Part shown: positions 13,723 to 20,516 of the stretch, one piece after another
Position numbering within the stretch: position 1 is the first letter of the stretch
How the letters are laid out: the number at the start of each line of letters is the position of its first letter
From: an uncultured Candidatus Melainabacteria bacterium
Lineage (GTDB): Bacteria > Cyanobacteriota > Vampirovibrionia > Gastranaerophilales > Gastranaerophilaceae
Assembly: GCA_934693235.1 (NCBI GenBank)
Contig: CAKUUY010000020.1
Location: 1-34,688 of the forward strand
Length of the DNA stretch: 34,688 bases
Direction of reading: 5' to 3'
Made by a program: the position numbers and the translations under genes
The notes under the pieces: model-generated
Told to the model about the DNA's origin: nothing
What the model saw: the letters and a program-made list of their open reading frames with translations, nothing else
Database searches by the model: none

Positions 13723-15337
13723 AACCGGAGAAAGGTTTTTGACAGCCAATATTTCGGAAAAATTTGATAGATTTAATGACGAAAGAGCTTCTCAATTGGC
13801 TGATATCAAGCTTGTTAGAGATGCAATTTATAATTCAGATATACCAAAGCTTAACGGTTGGGATAATACGGTTGAATTACCTGATATTTACGAGCTTGCA
13901 CAAACATTAAAATCCCATATCAATGAAAACTTGTATTCTCATCCTGATGCGATGTTTGATGTATCTGGTACTACTCCGCAAACGCAGAGTTTTGCTAACA
14001 GGCAAAAAGCGATGCTGGTAAATACGTTTGAGCAAATGAATATTGAAAACGAGATGGAAAAGATTATTGATGGAATTATTGAGACAGGGGAAAGCACGTT
14101 GTTTGTCGGTTGGGAGACAAAAATAAAATCTACAAGACGGGCTCAAACATTTGAAGAGCAACTTTTATTTCCTGAAAAACAAGGTTTTGTTTTGGATGAA
14201 AAAGTTATTTATGATAATGCAAAAATCAAGCATATAAAATCAGAAGACTTTGTTTTTGACAAATTTAACAGTGAAAATTGGGATAAATGTGCCAAAATTT
14301 ATAGAACATATTTGACTTTGGATGAAATATATTCCGATAAGGCAAATAATCTTTTGAGCAGGGAAAAACTTGAAAAACTGAAAGGAGTGGTGGCAGGAAA
14401 GAAATACAAGAATAATGAAGATAAAGCTGTTGATGGAAAGAAAGTTGAAATTCTTGAATTTTGGGGAGATATTGAACTTAATGATGGAACATTATTGAAA
14501 AATTGGCTTATTGTAGTTGCTGCAAGACAAGAAGTTATCAGGTTTGAAAGTAATCCGTTCGTTATTAATCCTTTTATTCACGCAAATATTATAGAATCTC
14601 CTCAAACGGGCAGGGGGATTTCACCACTTAGGGTTGCTTTGATTTTGAACAATATTGCTTCAACTATTCTGAATAAACAAATTGATGCACTTGCTCTTAT
14701 GATGAACCCGCCTTATCTTGCGCCAAAAGGTTGTTTTAAGGGACAACAGGATGTGAAACCAGGAAAAATTATTGAATATGATGCTGCACTTATGCCGCAA
14801 GCTCCGACCCCTCTTTCGTTTGACAAAGCTATGGTCGGGTGGGATTTCTTGAACTATTTTAAATCAACTATTGAAAGTGCTACAGGAATTTTTAAAAACA
14901 TGTCAGGAAATATTCAATCTACACAAAGAACGGCTACAGAGTTGAATTATTCCGTAAGTGGGCAAGAGGCAAGATTGAATATGATTTTAGACTCTATAAA
15001 CCGAAAAATTATTGTTCCAATGGTTGAAAAGACTGCTGAAATTATTTCTTATTTCAAGCTTGGAAAAGAATTAATCGGGATAAATGATAGAGGAAAAACA
15101 AGCTTTTTAGAAATAGATGATGATGTTCGAAATGCAAACTATATTTATCGTTACGGGGATAGAAAAGCTTCATTTGAAAGGAAATTGCGTTTGAAAGAAT
15201 TATTTGAGGTTGTTAAATCATTTGCACAAGTTCCGGAAGTTGAGGAAAAAATCGACTGGCTTGAATGTTTTAAATTTGCACTTGAACAGTATGGAATTGA
15301 AAATGCTAACAACTTTTTGTTGAATGACAATCTATAG
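13682..15337 (+). CDS. Portal protein (podovirus type)
   Basis: 551 aa. The order of features is that of P22/T7-like portals: an N-terminal helical region (NDERASQLADIKLVRDAIYNS), the wing domain with ELAQTLKSHINENLYSHPDAMFDV, a long central region with beta strands (GESTLFVGWETKIKS, KKVEILEFWGDIELNDGTLLKNW), then the stem and tunnel helices around GRGISPLRVALILNNIASTILNKQIDALALMMNPPYLAP and the STQRTATELNYSVSGQEARLNMILDSINRKIIVPM clip-like block. It would form the dodecameric DNA gate at one capsid vertex. ATG 13682 follows AAAGGGTGAAAA and overlaps the GNAT gene by 41 bases. Full length and uninterrupted. Large-terminase gene follows directly. Confidence 0.85.
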   Translation: MKIETENLLQKIDETGERFLTANISEKFDRFNDERASQLADIKLVRDAIYNSDIPKLNGWDNTVELPDIYELAQTLKSHINENLYSHPDAMFDVSGTTPQTQSFANRQKAMLVNTFEQMNIENEMEKIIDGIIETGESTLFVGWETKIKSTRRAQTFEEQLLFPEKQGFVLDEKVIYDNAKIKHIKSEDFVFDKFNSENWDKCAKIYRTYLTLDEIYSDKANNLLSREKLEKLKGVVAGKKYKNNEDKAVDGKKVEILEFWGDIELNDGTLLKNWLIVVAARQEVIRFESNPFVINPFIHANIIESPQTGRGISPLRVALILNNIASTILNKQIDALALMMNPPYLAPKGCFKGQQDVKPGKIIEYDAALMPQAPTPLSFDKAMVGWDFLNYFKSTIESATGIFKNMSGNIQSTQRTATELNYSVSGQEARLNMILDSINRKIIVPMVEKTAEIISYFKLGKELIGINDRGKTSFLEIDDDVRNANYIYRYGDRKASFERKLRLKELFEVVKSFAQVPEVEEKIDWLECFKFALEQYGIENANNFLLNDNL

Positions 15338-15371
15338 TGTCGCATTTGCGACACTTTTGTGGGAGGGTATT

Positions 15372-16658
15372 TTGTACAAACTATTAAAAGCTCAGCGGGA
15401 ATTCTTAGAAATTCCGCATGATTATACTCTTGATGTTGCGGTTTATCAAGGAGGTTATGGTTCGGGAAAAACTTTTGCAGGTTCGTTACTGGGAATTTTA
15501 TTGGCGATAAAATTCCCCGGTGTGAGAGGGCTTGTTGGAGCGCAAACTTATAACCTTGTTAGAGATACGACATTGCAGACGTATTTTGAACATCTTGAAA
15601 ATTTTGGTTTTGTTGATGGCAAAGATTACGAATGGTCGTCTTCTTTACAAAAATTGTCTTTTAAAAACGGTTCAGAAATCCTTTTTCGACACTTTGATGA
15701 ACCAAACAAGTTAAAGTCATTGAACCTTGGTTTTGTAGAAATTGAAGAAATGTCGGATATTCCATATGATACATTTAAAATGCTTTTAGGACGTATGCGA
15801 CAAAGGGTTAAAAAAACTTGGAAAAATTTTACATATCGTATTTTCGGACATACAAACCCTGAAATGCAGAGAGGCTGGGTTTACAAAACATTTGTCGAAA
15901 AAGCTGCCCCGAATTATCGATTGATAACGGCGCCGACGACACAAAATATATATTTACCGGACGGTTTTTGCGATGAGTTGAAAAAATTATATGATGAACA
16001 GTATTATAAAATTTTTGTTTTGGCTGAAAATGGTGAATACAATAGCGGGCTTGTTATAAAAGATTTTACTGATGCTAATGTAAAAGAAATTGCGTATCAA
16101 CCGGAAATGGATATACATATCTCTTGTGACTTTAACGTTGACCCGATGTGTTGGGTGTTTGCGCATAAAACAGATGATAAAGTGTTTTATTTTGATGAAA
16201 TTGCTATGGAAAATACGACTACAGCAAAGGCCTGTGAGGAGTTTTTTCGAAGATATCCGTATCATAAGGGCAAAGTTATCGTGAACGGTGATGCCTCAGG
16301 AGATAATAGGAGTTGTACAAGTGAATATACAAATTATGTAATTATTAAGAAAAAACTTTTGCAATATGGTTATGATGTTGAAATTCAGATAAAAGCTTTT
16401 AATCCTCCGATAAAAAATAGAATTATGGCGTTTAATTCAAAAGTTCGTTCGGCAAATGGTGAAATTTGTCTGTTTGTCGATCCAAAATGCGAGAAGCTCC
16501 TTTATAATATATATAATTTGAAATATAAAGAGGGTTCTTCAAAAATAGATGTTCCGACCTATCAACAAATTAAGCAATCAAAAGAATTAAAATTTTTGTC
16601 ACATCCGATAGATGCAGCGTCGTATCTGGTTGACTTTTATTGGCCAATAACTTTATAA
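15372..16658 (+). CDS. Terminase large subunit (packaging ATPase-nuclease)
   Basis: The frame is open from ATG 15324 inside the portal end, but TTG 15372 is preferred: GGGAGGG (15361-15367) lies four bases before it, and MYKLLKAQREFLEIP is the usual TerL beginning. The 428-aa product has Walker A GGYGSGKT (residues 27-34), a Walker B-like LGFVEIEEMSD, the coupling segment FGHTNPE, and RNase H-like nuclease acids in HISCDFNVDPMCW, IVNGDASGDN and a C-terminal HPIDAASYLVDFY. It powers DNA translocation into the prohead and cuts the DNA. It is placed at the end of the virion operon, after portal, whereas TerL usually precedes portal. No disruption, so packaging could be functional. Confidence 0.93.
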   Translation: MYKLLKAQREFLEIPHDYTLDVAVYQGGYGSGKTFAGSLLGILLAIKFPGVRGLVGAQTYNLVRDTTLQTYFEHLENFGFVDGKDYEWSSSLQKLSFKNGSEILFRHFDEPNKLKSLNLGFVEIEEMSDIPYDTFKMLLGRMRQRVKKTWKNFTYRIFGHTNPEMQRGWVYKTFVEKAAPNYRLITAPTTQNIYLPDGFCDELKKLYDEQYYKIFVLAENGEYNSGLVIKDFTDANVKEIAYQPEMDIHISCDFNVDPMCWVFAHKTDDKVFYFDEIAMENTTTAKACEEFFRRYPYHKGKVIVNGDASGDNRSCTSEYTNYVIIKKKLLQYGYDVEIQIKAFNPPIKNRIMAFNSKVRSANGEICLFVDPKCEKLLYNIYNLKYKEGSSKIDVPTYQQIKQSKELKFLSHPIDAASYLVDFYWPITL

Positions 16659-16671
16659 GAAAGGTTTTTGT

Positions 16672-16902
16672 ATGGAAAAATTTGTTGAATATTCTCCTAT
16701 TATAATCGTTGTTTTTATGTTTTTTGTTCAGCAGAAAATATTTGTAACTCCGGAACAATTGGAAAAGAAGCATCGAGAAATTATTGAGGAAATTGAAGAG
16801 AAATTTGTCTCAATAAACAGTTTTATTGATTTAAAAGAACAGTTTTCAGAGGTTAAAGACAAAATTGATAAAATCTATGACTTGTTGATAGATTTGAAAT
16901 AA
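16672..16902 (+). CDS. Small membrane-anchored coiled-coil protein, holin candidate
   Basis: 76 aa. Residues ~7-22 (YSPIIIVVFMFFVQQKIF) form one membrane helix with the N terminus probably outside; the rest is a highly charged heptad-type helix (LEKKHREIIEEIEEKFVSINS, LKEQFSEVKDKIDKIYDLLIDL). One N-terminal helix plus a charged coiled coil is the layout of several small phage holin and spanin-like proteins. ATG 16672 follows AAGAAAGG and the gene starts 13 bases after TerL, so it is the last gene of the cassette. If it is the holin, the lysis genes are split between both ends of the operon (amidase at 7431). Function is inferred from topology only. Confidence 0.65.
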   Translation: MEKFVEYSPIIIVVFMFFVQQKIFVTPEQLEKKHREIIEEIEEKFVSINSFIDLKEQFSEVKDKIDKIYDLLIDLK

Positions 16903-16904
16903 CT

Positions 16905-17771
16905 TTATAAGATGACTTTTGTTATCAAATTAATTGTGTTTCGAAGTCCGAGTTTTTCTTTTTCTTGCCATAAAAATTTAATTGTTTCCGGCTTGATTTT
17001 TAGGTTGTTTTTTATATTTATTTTTGTAATATAGTCGCTGTGTAAACGTTTATTTCCGGTTACAAGAGAACAATTGCCTGCATTTTCTTTGTGACGTCTG
17101 TAGCCGACTAATGGTGCGTAGATTATTGCAGAGCCACCGATTAAGTGTGCAAAATTAAATAAAAATTTATCAGGACAAATTCTCCAAGCATTTGTGTTTT
17201 TGTAGTCTAAAATTATTTCAATAGCGGCTTTTCTAAACATAGCAGAACTGTTTGGAGACCAGTACCAGCCACCAAAACGTTTGTGTTTTAAAATTTTATA
17301 GTTTGCATTTTCGCATGCAAACAATTTATCTAGAGTATTAGAATGCGGTGATGAAATTGATTTGAGTGTGTGAATTTCGTCGTTTTCTCCGATTTCTGCA
17401 ATTTGACAAGATGTAAATGCGACGGAGGTTTCAAGGTGAATTCTTACGTGAGTTTTCGCGTAATCCTCAAACAAAACGTCATCGCTGTCTACAAAGCTGA
17501 CAAATTGTCCTTGTGATTCTTTTAACCCTTTTAACATTGCAGCTAATTGCCCCTGATTAGCCTTTTGTTTTATTAAAGTTATTCTTAAATCTTGATTTTC
17601 TGCAATAAAATTTTCAACTATTTCGCAAGATTTGTCAGAAGAACAGTCGTCGACAACAATTATTTCAAAATTTGTGTAGCTTTGATTTTTTATACTTTCG
17701 ATAGTTCTCAAAATATATTTTTCGTAGTTGTATGAAGTTACAATGAAGCTGACTAAAGGTAATTTAAACAT
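16905..17771 (-). CDS. Family 2 glycosyltransferase (GT-A fold)
   Basis: The start is taken at ATG 17771 (complement), with GAGGGTGAAA just before it; the frame is open a little further to a TTG. The product is about 288 aa: LPLVSFIVTSYNYEKYILRTIESIKNQSYTNFEIIVVDDCSSDKS is the textbook GT2 start, VSFVDSDDVLFEDYA holds the DxD metal/nucleotide-sugar motif, and the later FGGWYWSPNSSAMFRKAAIE and ICPDKFLFNF segments fit the acceptor half. It would transfer a sugar to a surface glycan, lipid or protein. No C-terminal membrane helices. Its start overlaps the end of the DUF475 gene by eight bases, so both are in one operon. It converges on the phage-like cassette, ending two bases after that cassette's last stop, with no visible terminator between them. 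Confidence 0.9.
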   Translation of the reverse strand: MFKLPLVSFIVTSYNYEKYILRTIESIKNQSYTNFEIIVVDDCSSDKSCEIVENFIAENQDLRITLIKQKANQGQLAAMLKGLKESQGQFVSFVDSDDVLFEDYAKTHVRIHLETSVAFTSCQIAEIGENDEIHTLKSISSPHSNTLDKLFACENANYKILKHKRFGGWYWSPNSSAMFRKAAIEIILDYKNTNAWRICPDKFLFNFAHLIGGSAIIYAPLVGYRRHKENAGNCSLVTGNKRLHSDYITKINIKNNLKIKPETIKFLWQEKEKLGLRNTINLITKVIL

Positions 17772-18840
17772 TTTCACCCTCAATTTTTTCTTCGGCTAAA
17801 AGGTTTTCCATTTTTTTATTGTGTCTGATAGAAGAAATTAATGCTGCAATGATGAATGCTAAACCAATTCCGCCAGTTACGACTTCCGGAACTTCTTTAA
17901 CTGTAGATACAAGCATTAAACAAGCTAATGCGCCAATTGCCCAGTGTGCGCCATGTTCAAGATATAGGAATTGCTTTAATGTTTTCTTTTCAACAAGCAT
18001 AATTGTTAAAGAACGAACGAACATCGCGCCGATAGCAAGCCCGATTGAAATTATGATAATATCTTTACTTAGTGCAAAAGCTCCCAAAACTCCATCTAGA
18101 GAGAAAGAAGCATCAATTAATTCTAAGTATAAAAAGCTTACTAATCCCGTACAGCCAACAGCTTGAGTTGTGCATTTTGCAAGGCGCATTTCTTCGTGTT
18201 TTTCAAGATAATGTGCAAATCCTTCGATTAGTAAATATGTAATTATACCTGAAATTCCGGCAATCATTACGTGTAACTTTTGTTGAGATGGAACAACATT
18301 TTGAGTTGCAAGTAACATAAATAACGAAATAACTATTTCAATTCCTTTAATATGGTCAAGGTGCGACAATGGTCTTTCTACGCATTTAATCCAGTGAACT
18401 TCTTTTTTGTGGTCAAAAAAGTAGTTAAGGAACAGCATAATCAGGAACATTCCGCCGAAAGTTACGATTGGTGCGTGAGTTTGATGTAAATAATATGCGT
18501 ATTTATCAGAATTTGTCAATGCGATGTTTGCGACATCCAGCATACTTAATTTGGCAAATATAGAAACAACTAGTATCGGGAATAAAAATCTCATTCCGAA
18601 AACGGCAATAATAATACCCCAAGTTAGAAATCTCATACGCCATTTGTGGGACATTTTTTCGAGTTTCATGGCGTTTACAACAGCGTTGTCAAAAGATAAA
18701 CTGATTTCTAAAACACCTAAAACAACTGCGATAAAAACGCAAGTTAAGCCTGTACCACTATGAACATGCTCGCCCCATAGGTAAGCCCCAATTAGCCCGA
18801 CGATTGTTACTAAATATGAACCTAAAAAATATTCTAACAT
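17764..18840 (-). CDS. DUF475 / TerC-superfamily integral membrane protein
   Basis: 358 aa from the second ATG (18840, complement): AAGGAG lies six bases before it but directly abuts the first ATG (18846). About nine hydrophobic helices are visible. The repeated acidic signature of the TerC superfamily is present: VLEISLSFDNAVVNA in the first half and LELIDASFSLDGVLGAF in the second, with Asp/Asn residues inside helices that in relatives serve divalent metal (Mn) export. The length, the DNAVVNA motif and the long internal loop (FFDHKKEVHWIKCVERPLSHLDHIKG) point to the DUF475 branch. Transport of manganese is a family-based inference. It is followed by the overlapping glycosyltransferase gene and is divergent from the phase-variable prepilin locus. 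Confidence 0.88.
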   Translation of the reverse strand: MLEYFLGSYLVTIVGLIGAYLWGEHVHSGTGLTCVFIAVVLGVLEISLSFDNAVVNAMKLEKMSHKWRMRFLTWGIIIAVFGMRFLFPILVVSIFAKLSMLDVANIALTNSDKYAYYLHQTHAPIVTFGGMFLIMLFLNYFFDHKKEVHWIKCVERPLSHLDHIKGIEIVISLFMLLATQNVVPSQQKLHVMIAGISGIITYLLIEGFAHYLEKHEEMRLAKCTTQAVGCTGLVSFLYLELIDASFSLDGVLGAFALSKDIIIISIGLAIGAMFVRSLTIMLVEKKTLKQFLYLEHGAHWAIGALACLMLVSTVKEVPEVVTGGIGLAFIIAALISSIRHNKKMENLLAEEKIEGENV

Positions 18841-18926
18841 TTTCATCTCCTTATTTTCCTTGATTGTACATAAAATAAAAACAAGTTACATCATACATTT
18901 TTTGTAAAAATATTTTTTGTATTAGG

Positions 18927-18989
18927 TTGAAAAAGTCTTCAATATATGTTAAACTGGATTTGTACATAAAAATTGGAGGAATTTATATG
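18927..18989 (+). promoter_or_regulatory. Promoter, ribosome binding site and ATG ahead of the poly-G pilin locus
   Basis: TTGAAA (18927-18932), exactly 17 bases, TAAACT (18950-18955), then GGAGGA (18975-18980) and ATG (18987-18989) six bases later. This well-formed initiation region reads MQEEMKRAVGGG into the G tract and, with ten Gs, stops at TAG 19041-19043. Confidence 0.75.
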
Positions 18990-19013
18990 CAGGAAGAGAT
19001 GAAAAGAGCCGTC

Positions 19014-19023
19014 GGGGGGGGGG
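19014..19023. repeat. Homopolymer of ten G residues, candidate phase-variation switch
   Basis: Ten consecutive Gs in an AT-rich genome, nine codons after a good ATG. With 10 Gs the frame stops after 18 codons and with 9 it stops even earlier; with 8 or 11 Gs the ATG joins the long prepilin frame ending at 20320. That is the structure of a slipped-strand contingency locus. Confidence 0.8.
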
Positions 19024-19081
19024 CAATCACGAACGTGAATTAGGAGCTCCTTTAGCCGAAATAGACTCTCATGTTGCTCAT

Positions 19082-20320
19082 TTGAGTGACTTATCCTCTC
19101 TCCGAGGGAGAGAGTTAGAGAGAGGGTTTAATTCAATTACAAGTATTGGAAAAAAGAACCAAAACAACTCAAGTGAAACGAACTTATTCACTCATTCACC
19201 TATTCACTTATTCGCTTCAAAAAAATCCGCATTTACTTTGGCAGAAGGTGCTACGCACGTAGCCCACTGTAAAGATTCACGCAAAGTAGCATTTACTTTG
19301 GCGGAAGTCCTCATCACCCTAGGCATCATTGGTGTTGTTGCAGCACTAACAATGCCTGTACTTATTAGTAATGTACAAGATAGAGTTAAACAAAAAAGAG
19401 TTGAAAATATTAAGCAAAAATTAAGTAAAGTCACAGATAAAATGGCTGTACAGAGTGGTTTGATTGGTTATGGCGACACTATGTCTTTTGTCCAAGAAAT
19501 GTCAAAACACATGAAATTAGCTAAGATTTGCGACAACAACCACATCTCCGACTGTTGGCCGACAGAAGAAGTAACCCTTAACGATGAAGGAAAAACTTGG
19601 GAGATTGCAAAAACCAAAAATGCAAGAACTTTATTAATTCCAGAAAATATTCGAGACAATTGGACGGCTACCGTTGGTTTGGTTACAGCAGACGGAACCG
19701 CAATGATATTAAGTTATGACAAAACTTGTGATTTTGATGTCGATCAGACGGGTTTGGCTTATGGGGCAAGTTCCGACTTATCTACTAGTACAAGTTGTTT
19801 ATCTGGAATGTTTGATTGGAATGGCGGGAAAAACCCAAATAAATTGGGCGATGATGTTATTCCTTTAGGTGTGGCAAAGGGACTTGGCTCCGGATGTGCT
19901 TTTGAGGTGAATGATAAGTGTTTTACAACCCCATTTACGCCTAAACCAATGAAACCGACTGATTGCGCGGCTCAAAAGAATTCTCTTGGAATAAATACTT
20001 GCTGTACTGCTGGAGATTGTTATAGCAAAGGAGATTATTGGGCTGGCGCAGTAAAACAATGTGGAGGGATAAATAATATTCCAACACTTGATGATTTAGC
20101 TGAGTTGAAAAAATTGATTTATAAAAATGGGAAAATGGATAGGTCAGCGGTTAAATCACTAGGTTTTTCTGTGAATACATCTGGAAATTTTTATGTGTTT
20201 TCAAATAATGAAAAAAGTTCAATTCATGTTTATGGTCAAAATTTTTACCCTACATCTTCAAAAAGTGACATTGCTGGTAAAAATGCAGATTATTATCAAA
20301 CAATTTGTATAGGGAAATAA
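19082..20320 (+). CDS. Prepilin-like protein, probably phase-variable, with abnormal long leader
   Basis: The frame is open from well upstream of 19082 (a TTG) and has no ATG before the prepilin helix; the only good start is ATG 18987, out of frame by the 10-G tract. The core is AFTLAEVLITLGIIGVVAA, preceded by a duplicated AFTLAE 20 residues earlier, both with Ala instead of Gly before the cleavage site. Mature protein: pilin helix, a central domain, then a Cys-rich tail (CAAQKNSLGINTCCTAGDC) and a GNPNKLG-like loop (FDWNGGKNPNKLGDD) akin to the other pilins. From ATG 18987 the leader would be about 100 residues, against the usual 5-20. It is translated from a hairpin (19096-19114), TTCACT-type repeats and a palindromic repeat. 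It may be a switched-off pilin, a decayed gene, or a real gene using TTG; a homopolymer sequencing error is also possible. Confidence 0.75.
   Translation: MSDLSSLRGRELERGFNSITSIGKKNQNNSSETNLFTHSPIHLFASKKSAFTLAEGATHVAHCKDSRKVAFTLAEVLITLGIIGVVAALTMPVLISNVQDRVKQKRVENIKQKLSKVTDKMAVQSGLIGYGDTMSFVQEMSKHMKLAKICDNNHISDCWPTEEVTLNDEGKTWEIAKTKNARTLLIPENIRDNWTATVGLVTADGTAMILSYDKTCDFDVDQTGLAYGASSDLSTSTSCLSGMFDWNGGKNPNKLGDDVIPLGVAKGLGSGCAFEVNDKCFTTPFTPKPMKPTDCAAQKNSLGINTCCTAGDCYSKGDYWAGAVKQCGGINNIPTLDDLAELKKLIYKNGKMDRSAVKSLGFSVNTSGNFYVFSNNEKSSIHVYGQNFYPTSSKSDIAGKNADYYQTICIGK
19096..19114. repeat. Hairpin CTCTCTCC-GAG-GGAGAGAG inside the pilin leader
   Basis: A perfect 8-bp stem with a 3-nt loop, looking like interspersed non-coding repeat DNA that is now translated (SSLRGRE). 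A shorter relative, TCTCC-CCTT-GGAGA, lies at 34354-34367 after another prepilin gene. Confidence 0.7.
19229..19307 (+). repeat. 19-bp direct repeat at 60-bp spacing duplicating the prepilin cleavage motif
   Basis: GCATTTACTTTGGCRGAAG occurs at 19229-19247 and 19289-19307 with one A/G difference. The 60-bp period keeps the frame and copies the AFTLAE codons. Between the copies lie the palindromic repeat (19248-19265) and 23 more bases. Confidence 0.9.
19248..19265 (-). repeat. Copy 2 of the GGGCTACGTGCGTAGCAC palindromic repeat, inside a coding frame
   Basis: The complement of 19248-19265 is identical to the copies at 12197 and 34565. It starts exactly where the first direct repeat ends and is translated as GATHVAH. 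In-frame palindromic insertions of this kind are known from Rickettsia palindromic elements. Confidence 0.9.
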
Positions 20321-20408
20321 ACTTAATTGGTAAGCTGATACCTATTCCGACGACATAAAACGCAAAATAAACAATAAAATTAAATAAAATAAATATATTA
20401 AATTTTTG

Positions 20409-20432
20409 ATGGCGAGGGTGTTACCTCGCCAT
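20409..20432. terminator. Hairpin terminator between pilin locus and prfA
   Basis: ATGGCGAGG (20409-20417), loop GTGTTA, CCTCGCCAT (20424-20432): a perfect 9-bp stem. The T content afterwards is modest (ATTTG), so it is probably a weak or factor-aided terminator; the opposite strand is flanked by AAAAATT, so it could work both ways. Confidence 0.6.
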
Positions 20433-20482
20433 ATTTGAACCACCCACAATTCACAATTTACTTTTCACTTATTATCTTTAAT

Positions 20483-20510
20483 TTGAAAAATTTTTTGTTC
20501 TTGATATACT
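20483..20510 (+). promoter_or_regulatory. Promoter of prfA, predicted to give a leaderless mRNA
   Basis: TTGAAA (20483-20488), 16 bases, TATACT (20505-20510). The expected start point, about seven bases after the -10, is at or next to the A of the prfA ATG (20517). No Shine-Dalgarno is present, which agrees with a leaderless message. Confidence 0.6.
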
Positions 20511-20516
20511 TTAGTT

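Larger units (their letters stand above)
6573..16902 (+). mobile_element. Compact podovirus-like virion gene cassette without integrase
   Basis: About 10.3 kb of plus-strand genes: Zn-ribbon protein, LuxR-type HTH, amidase, propeller-like tail protein, major capsid protein, small holin-like protein, scaffold, adaptor, TerS, unknown, GNAT, portal, TerL and a small membrane protein. Every recognised virion gene is full length and uninterrupted. Integrase, excisionase, C1-type repressor, replication genes, tail needle and fibres are absent, and the flanks are host-type genes. Module order is reversed relative to the usual TerS-TerL-portal-scaffold-capsid-tail-lysis order. It could be a defective prophage, a phage satellite, a gene transfer agent or a domesticated capsid. 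Edges are set by the terminator ending at 6571 and the convergent glycosyltransferase gene ending at 16905. Confidence 0.75.

Noticed and set aside
15324..15371. ATG 15324 as start of the large terminase
   Set aside because: The extra 16 residues are unlike other TerL starts and no ribosome binding site precedes it, whereas GGGAGGG precedes TTG 15372.
6573..16902. Complete temperate prophage with att sites
   Set aside because: No integrase, repressor or replication gene, and I found no direct repeat at the two edges.
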